The notes beneath the pieces are model-generated. The model was not told where the DNA came from. It worked only from the letters and a program-made list of their open reading frames with translations, and ran no database searches. From contig CP064979.1 in assembly GCA_016699575.1 (NCBI GenBank), forward strand, positions 2,480,001 through 2,544,000: a stretch of DNA of 64,000 nt, given 5' to 3'. The position numbers and the translations under genes are program-made. Below are positions 32,835 through 43,237 of this stretch, piece after piece. The DNA is from Flavobacteriales bacterium (GTDB taxonomy: Bacteria; Bacteroidota; Bacteroidia; Flavobacteriales_F; PHOS-HE28). How positions within the stretch are numbered: position 1 is the stretch's first letter; the number at the start of each line of letters is the position of its first letter.

Positions 32835-33509
32835 TCAGCCCTTCTTGGTCATCGTCACCCCGGCCTCCTTGCCGTACAGTGGAGTGAGGTAAGCCAGGTC
32901 ATCGAACACCCTTTCCCGGAAACGCGTTTCGGCCAAGCCTCCCATTGCACCTGCCACCGGCACCACATCCTTCAGGTGGTGCGCATGTGCAGCACCTGCG
33001 AACAAGGCGCCTGCTTTGTCTGCGCCTTCACCGAACATGGCGTGTTTCCGCGACTTGTCCAAAGCAGCCATCCACTCTTCTGATAGCACCACAGCGGCTA
33101 CCCCGTCGCCTTCCGGTGTCCGGGTGAAGACCTCCATGCGGCGCGCATCCACCATGGGCCAGAGCCGCATGCCGTCCAGACCGGCCTTCAGCCGCGCAGC
33201 TTCGCACAATGTATCAAGCGTGCCGATCCCCATGATGGGTATTCCGAGCGGATAGCAGAGCCCCTTGGCTGCGCTCAACCCGATGCGCAGGCCGGTGAAC
33301 GAGCCCGGACCTATGCCCACGGCCACCGCATCCAGTTCAGGCATGGCAACACCGGCCTCCTTCATCACTTCGTCAACGAAGACGTTCAGCTTCTCGGCAT
33401 GCGTGTAGCCCGTGCTCAGGAGATCGCGCGAAGCGATGACCGCTCCATCGCGGCACAGTGCTACACTGCACAAATGCGTTGCGGTCTCCAGGCAGAGGAT
33501 GAGCGCCAT
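32835..33509 (-). CDS. tsaB: tRNA threonylcarbamoyladenosine biosynthesis protein TsaB
   Basis: 224 residues: MALILCLETATHLCSVALCR at the N-terminus (ASKHA phosphate-1-like motif), YTHAEKLNVFVDEVM, VAVGIGPGSFTGLRIGLSAA (family hallmark) and GLCYPLGIPIMGIGTLDTL. TsaB scaffolds TsaD for t6A37 formation in ANN-decoding tRNAs. Length is typical. The stop abuts the end of the repeat protein. Upstream on the minus strand CACCTTTG sits about 4 nt before the ATG, a promoter-like element similar to others here. Confidence 0.94.
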   Translation of the reverse strand: MALILCLETATHLCSVALCRDGAVIASRDLLSTGYTHAEKLNVFVDEVMKEAGVAMPELDAVAVGIGPGSFTGLRIGLSAAKGLCYPLGIPIMGIGTLDTLCEAARLKAGLDGMRLWPMVDARRMEVFTRTPEGDGVAAVVLSEEWMAALDKSRKHAMFGEGADKAGALFAGAAHAHHLKDVVPVAGAMGGLAETRFRERVFDDLAYLTPLYGKEAGVTMTKKG

Positions 33510-33572
33510 GCGGCAAAGGTGAGGCTACTGAACGCAGGATTAGATGGTGAAGGATTGGACCAGCTTGGTCAG

Positions 33573-34079
33573 CTAATGATCAGAACAATCGCGCAAGTAT
33601 CGAACATCAAATTGGAGGGTCCCATCTTGAACGAATGTCCATGTGTATCTCAGTTGTCCATTTGGGCATCGCATCTCCAATTGGGATGCCGACGGTGCCT
33701 CGGCTGGCTCGTATCGGCATCGGGGCGCGGACCACCTCTTGAGGAAGCCCTTCTTCCTTATTCGATACGTAACGAACCCGCCCGTCCACCGCTCGACCAA
33801 GAGGATGTCGCCGAGGTCGAGATCACTTTGGCGGGTGGAGCAACCCACGAGGCGATAATGGCCGTAGCCGGGGCAATCGAAGCTGATAGTATCCTTCCCG
33901 AACAGATTGATACGGAACACCCCGCTAGAATCCGTGTGTTCCTCGCGACTGGTTCCGTGAACCGACACCCTGATTGGGACTGGTGTTCGTGAGACACTGT
34001 CCAAGACGCGTCCCGTTGCCACCTGTCCAAGGCTGCTTAGGCTCACCGCGAGCGCGAAAAGGAAAACAAGCACTCGCAT
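33573..34079 (-). CDS. Secreted protein with carboxypeptidase-regulatory-like domain
   Basis: 168 residues from ATG at 34079, which opens the signal peptide (MRVLVFLFALAVSLSSLG). The N-terminal 90 residues show the CarboxypepD_reg/DUF-type beta-sandwich: VATGRVLDSVSRTPVPIRVS, SSGVFRINLFGKDTISFDCPGY ('dG.f.l.....tl.fs..Gy'), LGDILLVE. The remainder has TWTFVQDGTLQFDV and is not assignable. Such small sandwiches occur as stand-alone periplasmic proteins in Bacteroidota. Downstream of it is a 118-nt gap to the TolC-like gene end; same strand as tsaB. Confidence 0.65.
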   Translation of the reverse strand: MRVLVFLFALAVSLSSLGQVATGRVLDSVSRTPVPIRVSVHGTSREEHTDSSGVFRINLFGKDTISFDCPGYGHYRLVGCSTRQSDLDLGDILLVERWTGGFVTYRIRKKGFLKRWSAPRCRYEPAEAPSASQLEMRCPNGQLRYTWTFVQDGTLQFDVRYLRDCSDH

Positions 34080-34197
34080 AAGAGGCGACCAGCTTCTTGC
34101 CAGAGTCGGAAGGAACGCGGAAAAACCTGCCCCAGTGTTTCCTCGCAACCGGAATAGCCAGGGCATACGAGCGATAGGACCGTGGTAGTCAGACTTT

Positions 34198-35613
34198 TCA
34201 GAAGCTCAACGGCAGTCCTTGCAGGATCTCCAGGTACTTGGCCGCCATCACATAGGTGTACTTCGCCGTGATGGTGTCGGCCGTGGCACGGTCCACGTTG
34301 GTGCGTGCGGTGTTGAGGTCCAAGCTGGTGGCCGCGCCCGCAGTGAAACGCTCCTGCGCAAGCCGGAACGACTCGTTGGCGGCTTCCAGCGAGCGTTGGG
34401 CCGCTTCGTACTGGCGATAGGCCCCGCGTTGCGCGGTGATGGCCTGCTGCACTTCGCGCTCCAACGATTGGCGCTCGGCCTCCACGGCGTTCTTCGCCTG
34501 CTCGTGGCGGATGCGTGCCTGGCTCACCGCGATCCGGTTGCTCTGGTTGTTGAAGAGCGGGATGGCCAGGCTCAACGTCACCGATTCGTTGAGGTTATCG
34601 TCCAACTGGGATCCGAAAGCGCGGGTGCGCGTTTCCTGGCTGAACGTGGGCGTGTACACCTCCTCACCACCTTGGGTGAACCCGATCAATTGCGGGGTGC
34701 CAAGAACAGGTTCGCCGACGGCCTCCAGGTTGCGGCCGCTATAACCGGTGCCCATCGCACCTTCCAGGCGCAACGAAGGCATCATGCCGGCCCGCGAAAT
34801 GGACACGCCCTTCTCCGCACTGGTCGCCTGCAATTCCCGCTGTTGATAGCCGGGATTGGCGGCAAGTACGGCGCGCAGCACGTCCTGTGGGTCCTGCGCT
34901 GGCTCGCTGATGGCCATGGCGCTGATCGCAGGCGATACGATGTCGAAGCCGCGCTGCTCTTCCGGCGAAAGCTGGAGCTGCTGCATCAGGTCGAGGATGC
35001 GGCGATCGTGCTGGTTGCGCAGATCAACGAGGTTGTACTCCTGCTGTGCCAGTTGGCTGCGCTGGTCGAGCACCTCGCTTCGTGCAAGCCGACCGCCGTC
35101 CACAAGCGCTTGTGTGATGGTGATCTGTTCGCTGATGTTCGCCACTTGCTTCCCGGTGGCTGCTATGCGCTCGCGCAAGCTCAGCACATCGATGAAGGCC
35201 TGCACCGTTGAAAGTCGGACATCATTGCGCCGGTCTTCCAAACCCTTCGCGCTGCTCTCAGCGTCGATCCTCGCCTGGCCCAGTTGGTTCTGCTTGCTGA
35301 AGCCTTCGAAAAGTGACACCTGGCTGCTGAGGTAGAAGTTGTTGGTGCGCACCCTGTCCGTGGCGAAGGTGTTCGTGAACCGGTCGATGGCCTTGCCCCA
35401 GTTGTAGCCGTGCGTGCCGAATGCGTTCAGGTTGGGCAACAAGTTGTAGGCTGACTGGCGCTTGGCTTGGTCGGCCAGTTCGGCGTCCAGCGCAGCGTTG
35501 CGCACGTTGAGGTTCTTCTCCTCCGCGCGGCGAACGCATTGGTCGAGGGTCCAGGCTTGCTGTGCCGTAGCGAGGCATGGCACCAGCAGTGAGAGCACGA
35601 TGGAAAAGCGCAT
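34198..35613 (-). CDS. TolC family outer-membrane efflux protein
   Basis: 471 residues with signal peptide (MRFSIVLSLLVPCLATA). Two OEP (TolC) repeats: first with LDQCVRRAEEKNLNVRNAAL, LFEGFSKQNQLGQARIDAES, second with VTLSLAIPLFNNQSNRIAVS and RFTAGAATSLDLNTARTNVD. Long coiled-coil helices with regular hydrophobics (ALVDGGRLARSEVLDQRSQL) form the periplasmic tunnel. Usually works with an RND or ABC pump and membrane-fusion protein, neither of which is adjacent. Followed by an OmpA-like gene on the same strand; no operon partners of an efflux system are visible in the window. Confidence 0.95.
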   Translation of the reverse strand: MRFSIVLSLLVPCLATAQQAWTLDQCVRRAEEKNLNVRNAALDAELADQAKRQSAYNLLPNLNAFGTHGYNWGKAIDRFTNTFATDRVRTNNFYLSSQVSLFEGFSKQNQLGQARIDAESSAKGLEDRRNDVRLSTVQAFIDVLSLRERIAATGKQVANISEQITITQALVDGGRLARSEVLDQRSQLAQQEYNLVDLRNQHDRRILDLMQQLQLSPEEQRGFDIVSPAISAMAISEPAQDPQDVLRAVLAANPGYQQRELQATSAEKGVSISRAGMMPSLRLEGAMGTGYSGRNLEAVGEPVLGTPQLIGFTQGGEEVYTPTFSQETRTRAFGSQLDDNLNESVTLSLAIPLFNNQSNRIAVSQARIRHEQAKNAVEAERQSLEREVQQAITAQRGAYRQYEAAQRSLEAANESFRLAQERFTAGAATSLDLNTARTNVDRATADTITAKYTYVMAAKYLEILQGLPLSF

Positions 35614-35726
35614 GATCGAAGAGGTGCTTCCACCGGAAAGTCCGATGGTCGGCCAAAACTATCCGGCACCGTTGGGCACACCGGCCGCCTTGGATGAACG
35701 GGATGTTCTTGGGGTGAACGGTGCGA

Positions 35727-36953
35727 TCACAGCACCTTGACCTCCACACGCCGGTTGGCCTCGCTCTGCTCCTTGCTCTTGGGTTCGGGGAACAGCATTT
35801 CGCTGTTGCCATAGCCCTTGTAGGAGATCCGCGCTGGATCGACGTCGTTGACCATGAGGAAATCGTAAACGGTCTTGGCCCTCCCCGTGCTCAGCTCAAT
35901 GAACTCCTTGGTGTTCTTGTAGGTGGGTCCGTTCACATGGCCTCCCACTTCGATGCGCGTACCGGGGTTCTGCTCCATGAAGCGCAGCAGTTGCAGGAGG
36001 CTGCCCTGGCTGTTCTTCATCACCTGCACATCATTGCCCACGAAGCGGATGTCCGCGAGCACCACGTGCGCGCCCGGCTGGATGGGGTCCAGTTTGATAT
36101 CAACGGTCACCACGCTATCGGTGCTGCCTTTCACCTTGGTGTTGTAGAACATGTACCCCTTCTGCACGCAGCCGATCTTCAGTGCACGGTACTGGTCCAT
36201 GGTGTACGTGTAGGAGCTCTGGCCCTTCGCTTCCACCACCTTGTCGAAGACCATCCCATCGATGGTGAGGGTGCCGTTCACTGGTTTGCCCGACTTCGCA
36301 TCGGTGACGTTGATGACGAGTTTCTGCTGTGGCACTTCAGGTTTCTCGGGCGCAGGCGGTGGCGGCGGCGGATCATAGTGGAACCTGATCGTGTAGCCGT
36401 CCAGCGGGCGATCCTGGTAGTCCACCACGAGGTAGTACAAGTCGCCCTCCTTCACCTCGATGGCACGGCTGAACGACGAGCCCACCCCTGAACGCACGAA
36501 ATCATCCGTAGCATCCTTGCGCAAGCCGCAGATGCTGCTGTTGCTCTTGTCGTTGCGGCTGATGTTGGCGCGGATCGGCGCTACCTGCTTCTGCTGGATC
36601 TTGTCGCAAATGCCCGGGATGGCGCCCTCGAAGACCAGGAAGTCGATGTCGTCCTCGATGTTCTTCGGGATGATGTCGAACGTGAGGATGGTGGTGACGG
36701 GCGCACGGAACTTGTACCATGTGGTGTGGTGCTCACGCTCGAACCACTGTTTGTCCTCGCTGGGGTTCTCCTTGATCTCAAGCACGTTCCCGAAACCGCG
36801 CACCGCCTGGTCCTGCACGTACACGCTGTCCGCTATGGGCAACGCACCGGTGCAGTCACCGTTGTCCTGCGTCAGGCGCTGCGCTGACAGCCGCAGGGTG
36901 CCTACGAGAACCAACGCAAGAAGGAATGCCGAGCGGGGGAGCTGCATTTCCAA
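35727..36953 (-). CDS. OmpA family outer-membrane protein
   Basis: 408 residues with a signal peptide (FLLALVLVGTLRLSAQ). Residues about 30-200 form a prepeptidase/CUB-like beta domain (TWYKFRAPVTTILTFDIIPK NIEDDIDFLVFEG), followed by a Pro-rich hinge (PPPPPPAPEKPEVPQQ), a carboxypeptidase-regulatory-like strand set (TDAKSGKPVNGTLTIDGMV) and a C-terminal OmpA peptidoglycan-binding domain: QLLRFMEQNPGTRIEVGGHV, STGRAKTVYDFLMVNDVDPARISYKGYGNSEMLFPEP, NRRVEVKVL (the 'NRRVE' terminus). It tethers the outer membrane to peptidoglycan; T9SS-linked PorE-like proteins have related layouts. Confidence 0.9.
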   Translation of the reverse strand: MEMQLPRSAFLLALVLVGTLRLSAQRLTQDNGDCTGALPIADSVYVQDQAVRGFGNVLEIKENPSEDKQWFEREHHTTWYKFRAPVTTILTFDIIPKNIEDDIDFLVFEGAIPGICDKIQQKQVAPIRANISRNDKSNSSICGLRKDATDDFVRSGVGSSFSRAIEVKEGDLYYLVVDYQDRPLDGYTIRFHYDPPPPPPAPEKPEVPQQKLVINVTDAKSGKPVNGTLTIDGMVFDKVVEAKGQSSYTYTMDQYRALKIGCVQKGYMFYNTKVKGSTDSVVTVDIKLDPIQPGAHVVLADIRFVGNDVQVMKNSQGSLLQLLRFMEQNPGTRIEVGGHVNGPTYKNTKEFIELSTGRAKTVYDFLMVNDVDPARISYKGYGNSEMLFPEPKSKEQSEANRRVEVKVL

Positions 36954-36969
36954 AGTGGCGGTTCAACGC

Positions 36970-39789
<2,820 letters not shown>

Positions 39790-39801
39790 TGGAAATGCGG
39801 G

Positions 39802-39831
39802 TTCACCACAGAGGCACAGAGGGCACGGAGG
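39802..39831 (-). repeat. CTCTGTG-type dispersed repeat, copy 1
   Basis: TTCACCACAGAGGCACAGAG on the plus strand, i.e. the repeat oriented leftward; 30 nt, just upstream (on the minus strand) of the larger metH ORF start. Copies follow at 39855, 39944 and 40386. Confidence 0.85.
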
Positions 39832-39854
39832 AATGCGAAGATTGGCGCGGTGGG

Positions 39855-39884
39855 TTCACCACAGAGGCACAGAGAGCACGGAGA
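39855..39884 (-). repeat. CTCTGTG-type dispersed repeat, copy 2
   Basis: Direct repeat of copy 1 with three differences, 53 bp further along, in the same orientation. Confidence 0.85.
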
Positions 39885-39943
39885 AATGCGATGGGGGGAA
39901 ATGGAAACGGGCATGTGGAGCCGGCGGATATCGCATTCCTGTT

Positions 39944-39973
39944 TCTCTGTGTTCTCTGTGCCTCTGTGGTGAA
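39944..39973 (+). repeat. CTCTGTG-type dispersed repeat, copy 3 (inverted)
   Basis: Plus-strand orientation (CTCTGTGTTCTCTGTGCCTC...), inverted relative to copies 1 and 2. Borders the GxxExxY gene 10 nt beyond its stop. Confidence 0.85.
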
Positions 39974-39982
39974 GCATTCATG

Positions 39983-40375
39983 CTATTCTCCTTCATCCAG
40001 ATATCCGTTCATGACACGCTCAAGCCCTTCTATGAGCTTGGTCGTATTGAAGTTGATGAGCAAACCAAGCTTCTTGTTGGTCAGCTTCAAGTAGGTCAGT
40101 AACTGCGCAGTATGGATGGGATGAAGCTCTTCAACAGCCTTGATCTCGACGATGACCCGGTCTTCAACCAGTAGATCGATGCGCAAGTCATTCGCCAACC
40201 GCTCCCCGCGATAGACAATGGGCACGGCGACCTGCTCCTCTACACGCAGTCCCATACTCTTCAGTTCGGCCAACAAGCAGACCTGATAAACGCTTTCAAG
40301 GAGACCCGGCCCCAAAGCGCGATGCACGGCGATGGCCGCCTTGATGACAAGGCTCGATACTTCGTTATGCGTCAT
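39983..40375 (-). CDS. GxxExxY protein (PD-(D/E)XK nuclease-like)
   Basis: 130 residues from ATG at 40375. The family signature GPGLLESVYQVCLLAELKSM (GxxExxY) is at residues 25-45, followed by EEQVAVPIVYRGERLANDLR IDLLVEDRVIVEIKAVEELH, where D-...-(E)xK (RIDLLV, VEIKAVE) forms a PD-(D/E)XK core (PF13366). Family function is not established; a DNA-nuclease fold is predicted. It sits between the two halves of split metH, bracketed by the CTCTGTG repeats at 39944 and 40386, the latter only about 11 nt upstream of its start. This and the shared repeats look like the gene arrived as a unit. It is on the same strand as metH and could be transcribed from the metH riboswitch leader. Confidence 0.85.
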   Translation of the reverse strand: MTHNEVSSLVIKAAIAVHRALGPGLLESVYQVCLLAELKSMGLRVEEQVAVPIVYRGERLANDLRIDLLVEDRVIVEIKAVEELHPIHTAQLLTYLKLTNKKLGLLINFNTTKLIEGLERVMNGYLDEGE

Positions 40376-40385
40376 CCTCAATCCG

Positions 40386-40414
40386 CTCTGTGCCCTCTGT
40401 GCCTCTGTGGTGAA
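40386..40414 (+). repeat. CTCTGTG-type dispersed repeat, copy 4
   Basis: CTCTGTGCCCTCTGTGCCTC...GGTGAA, plus orientation as copy 3; together they flank the GxxExxY gene as direct repeats. It lies 5 nt from the stop of the upstream metH half. Confidence 0.85.
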
Positions 40415-40418
40415 GTAT

Positions 40419-41420
40419 TCATACCAGCACTGGTGTTGCGCGCGGTTCGTGCTTCGCCGCCTCCTTCGCCAGCGCTGCGATATGCTCCGGCGTGGTTCCA
40501 CAACACCCGCCCACCACGTTCACCCAGCCGTTGGCCATGAATTCCCCCACGAGCCGGGCGGTGACCTCGGGCGTTTCGCGGTACTCGCCCATCTGGTCGG
40601 GCAGGCCGGCGTTGGGATAGATGCTCACGCGGCAGGGGCTCTGCTCGGCGATCACCTCCAGGTAGGGCCGCATCTGGGCCGCGCCCAGCGCGCAGTTGAG
40701 GCCCATGCAAAAAAGAGGAACGTGTGCGATGCTGATGAGGAAGGCCTCGATGGTCTGGCCGCTAAGGGTGCGCCCGCTGGCATCGGTGATGGTGACGCTG
40801 CACATGAGCGGCACTCTGGTGTTGCGCGCCTCAAAGACCTCGTCGATGGCGTAGAAGGCGGCCTTGGCGTTGAGCGTGTCGAAGATGGTCTCCACCAGGA
40901 GGATGTCCACGCCGCCGTCGAGCAGGGCTTCCACTTGTTCTTTGTAGGCGGCCACGAGTTGATCGAAGGTGACGGCGCGGAAGCCAGGATCGTTCACATC
41001 GGGACTGAGCGATGCGGTCTTGTTCATGGGCCCGATGGCTCCGGCCACGAAACGCGGTTTGCTCGGATCCATCGCGGTGTACTTCGCGCAGGCCGCCTTG
41101 GCCAGTCGCACGGAGGCGAGGTTCATCTCGCGCGCGAGGTGGCTGCATTCATGTTCCGCTTGCGCGATGCTGGTGGCGGAGAAGGTGTTGGTCTCCACGA
41201 TGTCGGCGCCGGCCTCCAAGTATTGTTCGTGGATGGTGCGGATGGCCTCGGGACGCGAGAGCGAGAGCAGTTCGTTGTTGCCCTTGAGCAGGATCTTGTG
41301 GTCCTCCATGCCTTTCGGATGGAAGTCCGCCTCGGTGAGGCCGAGCTTCTGGATCATGGTGCCCATGGCCCCGTCGAGGACGAGGATGCGCTGTTGGGCG
41401 ATGCGTTCGAGAGTCTTCAT
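40419..41420 (-). CDS. metH: Methionine synthase, homocysteine-binding half
   Basis: 333 residues from ATG at 41420 (MKTLERIAQQRILVLDGAMG). It contains the Hcy-binding barrel with the three zinc cysteines: one in CMGLNCALGAAQMRP and two in VNVVGGCCGTTPEHIAALAK. LDGAMGTMIQKLGL and GADIVETNTFSATSIAQAEHE are further family motifs. It stops before the pterin domain; the rest of MetH is at 36970-39789 after the GxxExxY insertion. The split between homocysteine and pterin domains occurs in other Bacteroidota and is functional there. The SAM riboswitch upstream controls it. Confidence 0.96.
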   Translation of the reverse strand: MKTLERIAQQRILVLDGAMGTMIQKLGLTEADFHPKGMEDHKILLKGNNELLSLSRPEAIRTIHEQYLEAGADIVETNTFSATSIAQAEHECSHLAREMNLASVRLAKAACAKYTAMDPSKPRFVAGAIGPMNKTASLSPDVNDPGFRAVTFDQLVAAYKEQVEALLDGGVDILLVETIFDTLNAKAAFYAIDEVFEARNTRVPLMCSVTITDASGRTLSGQTIEAFLISIAHVPLFCMGLNCALGAAQMRPYLEVIAEQSPCRVSIYPNAGLPDQMGEYRETPEVTARLVGEFMANGWVNVVGGCCGTTPEHIAALAKEAAKHEPRATPVLV

Positions 41421-41525
41421 GGCTTTCCGTTCGATCGGTCCTTCCTGCGCGCTTACCGAGCAGGATAAGGATGGGCCTGAACCCCTTGGGCTCTGGCGCG
41501 ACCTGATCACAGCTCATCGGTCCGG

Positions 41526-41724
41526 CTATCTGCTTCTCGCGTCTCGACCCCTCGGTCGCTGTGCGACCTGCGGTCTGCTCCTCCGGAGCTGCTCGACGTG
41601 AAAAGTGCGGATAGCACTGGATGGAATTGGCACCTGTTCCCGTGCCCCGGTTCGTTGACCGGGACAACAAGAGTGGTTGTCAAGGCTTCATAGGGCCATT
41701 ACCCTCAGCCTTTCTTGATAAGCG
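41526..41724 (-). promoter_or_regulatory. SAM-I (S-box) riboswitch upstream of metH
   Basis: On the minus strand CTTATCAAGAAAGGCTGAGG, then GGCCCTATGAAGCC and GACAACC, then GGTGCCAATTCC with CAGTG, and GATAG at the 3' end of P1: these are the conserved S-box segments in the right order (P1 start, kink-turn region, GGTGCxAATTCC, closing P1). The stem between GGAACAGGTGCC... and the 3' half is long. It sits 105 nt upstream of the metH start, so it should repress methionine synthesis when S-adenosylmethionine is plentiful. No U-tract follows, so control is likely translational or by another mechanism. Confidence 0.85.
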
Positions 41725-41846
41725 TTGCCGGAAAGAACGTGCGCCAAATGTATGCGCGCATTGCGGACGCCGGCTGCAAAGGTCGTAGCGTTGAAAACCG
41801 TCCTAGGCCCGGTAAAGACCCGCTCGGGGCGCGGATACCTTCGGCC

Positions 41847-41862
41847 TCCCGACTTATCGGGA
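41847..41862. repeat. TCCCGA-CTTA-TCGGGA hairpin before cysQ
   Basis: 6-bp perfect arms around a 4-nt loop, 9 nt before the GTG start at 41871. It could mask the ribosome-binding region; otherwise part of a dispersed palindrome family. Confidence 0.45.
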
Positions 41863-41870
41863 CCAAGGCT

Positions 41871-43220
41871 GTGCAGAGCGAACTTCTTCCCTTACTGGAC
41901 GCTGCTATCCGCGCTTCGTTCGCCGCCGGCGAGCAGATCCTCGCGGTCTACGGCACTGATTTCACCGCAGAACAGAAGGCCGACAAGAGCCCGTTGACCG
42001 AGGCTGACAAGCGCGCGCACACGGTGATCGCACAAGAGCTTGCCGTGACAGCTCTGCCCCTGGTGAGCGAAGAAGGCAAGACCATGGCCCCGGCCGAGCG
42101 CCAGGCGTGGCAGCGCTACTGGCTGGTGGATCCGTTGGACGGCACAAAGGAGTTCATCAAGCGCAACGGCGAATTCACTGTGAACATCGCGCTTATGGAC
42201 CCCATCCCCGGCCCTTCCCCGGTGGGGAAGGGGGAAATGCACAATAGAGCTGAAGAAGGATACCGAGGCGATGGCCGGTACACTGTGGCAGACCCGAAGG
42301 CCTATTCCCGGCTCCGTGGTTTTGCCAGGGATATGCGCAAAGAACCCACACCTGCTGAGGAAGCACTGTGGCGAATGCTGCGGCACGACAATTTGGGTGT
42401 GCGTTTCCGTCGACAACATGTCATCGACGAACACATCACTGACTTTGCGTGCTTGACAAAGCGATTGGTGATCGAGGTTGATGGGGCGGCACACCTTGGA
42501 CTGGAGGAAGTCGACTTGAACCGGACAGAAAGGCTCAAGACATTCGGATTCGAGGTTTTGCGGTTCACGAACGATGAGGTCTTGACCGGCGGCCAACACG
42601 TCTTCGAAACGATCAAGCGCGTGGTGGAAACCCGACCGGACCATACCGCTGACCTGCCCTATGCGGAAACACCCGGGCCACTGCAGGAGCTCGGTGCGGA
42701 AGGCTCCCTTCCCCACCGGGGAAGGGCCGGGGATGGGGTCACTGGCCACCACTGGCCCATCGGGGGAATCCTCTACGTCCCCGTGAAAGACACGCTGTAT
42801 TTCGCCTGGCACGGCGGCGGGGCCTATCGTCTTCAGCAAGCACGAAACTTCATGGGCAAGCCGGCGTATGAACTCGCCGCCCTAGCGGAACGACTGCCCG
42901 TGCAAAACCATCGCGACACCTTCACCATTGTGGCCAGCCGCAGCCACAGCACCCCGGAAACGGAGGCGTTCATCAAGGAAAAGGAAGCCGCGCACGGGGC
43001 CGTGCAGTTGGCCAGCATCGGGAGCGCTCTGAAGATCTGCCTGGTGGCCGAGGGCGCCGCCGACGTGTATCCGCGTTACGCACCGACCATGGAGTGGGAC
43101 ACGGCCGCCGGGCATGCCATCGCCTTGGAAGCGGGTCGCGATATCACCGACCTCCGCACCGGTACGAGCATGCGCTACAACAAGAACGAACTGGTGAACA
43201 ATTGGTTCATCGTCCAATAA
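41871..43220 (+). CDS. cysQ: 3'(2'),5'-bisphosphate nucleotidase CysQ with an inserted DUF559 domain
   Basis: 449 residues from a GTG at 41871 (MQSELLPLLDAAIRASFAAG); normal CysQ is about 265-270, and removing the 181-residue insertion leaves 268. Inositol-monophosphatase motifs: LVSEEGKTM (metal-binding Glu pair), VDPLDGTKEFIKRNGEFTV (D-P-L-D-G-T) and EWDTAAGHAIALEAG near the C-terminus. Residues 110-290 are foreign (see 42198-42740). The reaction is hydrolysis of 3'-phosphoadenosine 5'-phosphate to AMP in sulfur metabolism. The insertion lies in a surface loop between strands (NIALM | GGILYVPVKDTLYFAWHGGG), so the fold may survive, but activity is not guaranteed. Divergent from metH. Confidence 0.93.
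   Translation: MQSELLPLLDAAIRASFAAGEQILAVYGTDFTAEQKADKSPLTEADKRAHTVIAQELAVTALPLVSEEGKTMAPAERQAWQRYWLVDPLDGTKEFIKRNGEFTVNIALMDPIPGPSPVGKGEMHNRAEEGYRGDGRYTVADPKAYSRLRGFARDMRKEPTPAEEALWRMLRHDNLGVRFRRQHVIDEHITDFACLTKRLVIEVDGAAHLGLEEVDLNRTERLKTFGFEVLRFTNDEVLTGGQHVFETIKRVVETRPDHTADLPYAETPGPLQELGAEGSLPHRGRAGDGVTGHHWPIGGILYVPVKDTLYFAWHGGGAYRLQQARNFMGKPAYELAALAERLPVQNHRDTFTIVASRSHSTPETEAFIKEKEAAHGAVQLASIGSALKICLVAEGAADVYPRYAPTMEWDTAAGHAIALEAGRDITDLRTGTSMRYNKNELVNNWFIVQ
42198..42740 (+). mobile_element. 543-bp in-frame insertion encoding a DUF559 endonuclease-like domain, with 35-bp terminal inverted repeats
   Basis: The ends at 42198-42232 and 42706-42740 are perfect 35-bp inverted repeats (GACCCCATCCCCGGCCCTTC...), each internally palindromic. 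Length is exactly 181 codons, in frame with cysQ. Inside is a DUF559 (PD-(D/E)XK, Vsr-like) domain: MRKEPTPAEEALWRMLRHDN, FRRQHVIDEHITDFACLTKR LVIEVDGAAHLG, EVLRFTNDEVL. An internal ATG at 42237 is in frame for a stand-alone protein. No target duplication is obvious. The same type of end sequence and DUF559 pairing is familiar from other genomes, but I know of no named element. Confidence 0.85.
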
Positions 43221-43237
43221 GCTGAACAAGCAATAAC

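Noticed and set aside
33399..33992. 197-residue plus-strand ORF over tsaB start and its neighbour
   Set aside because: Shadow frame: overlaps tsaB and the carboxypeptidase-regulatory-like gene; no motifs.
41526..41724. Cobalamin riboswitch before metH
   Set aside because: The leader lacks the B12-box (GCCACTG-like) but has the S-box segments, so SAM-I fits better.
42198..42740. Intein in CysQ
   Set aside because: No splicing-block residues (Cys/Ser at start, His-Asn at end) at the insertion edges; the ends are long DNA inverted repeats instead.
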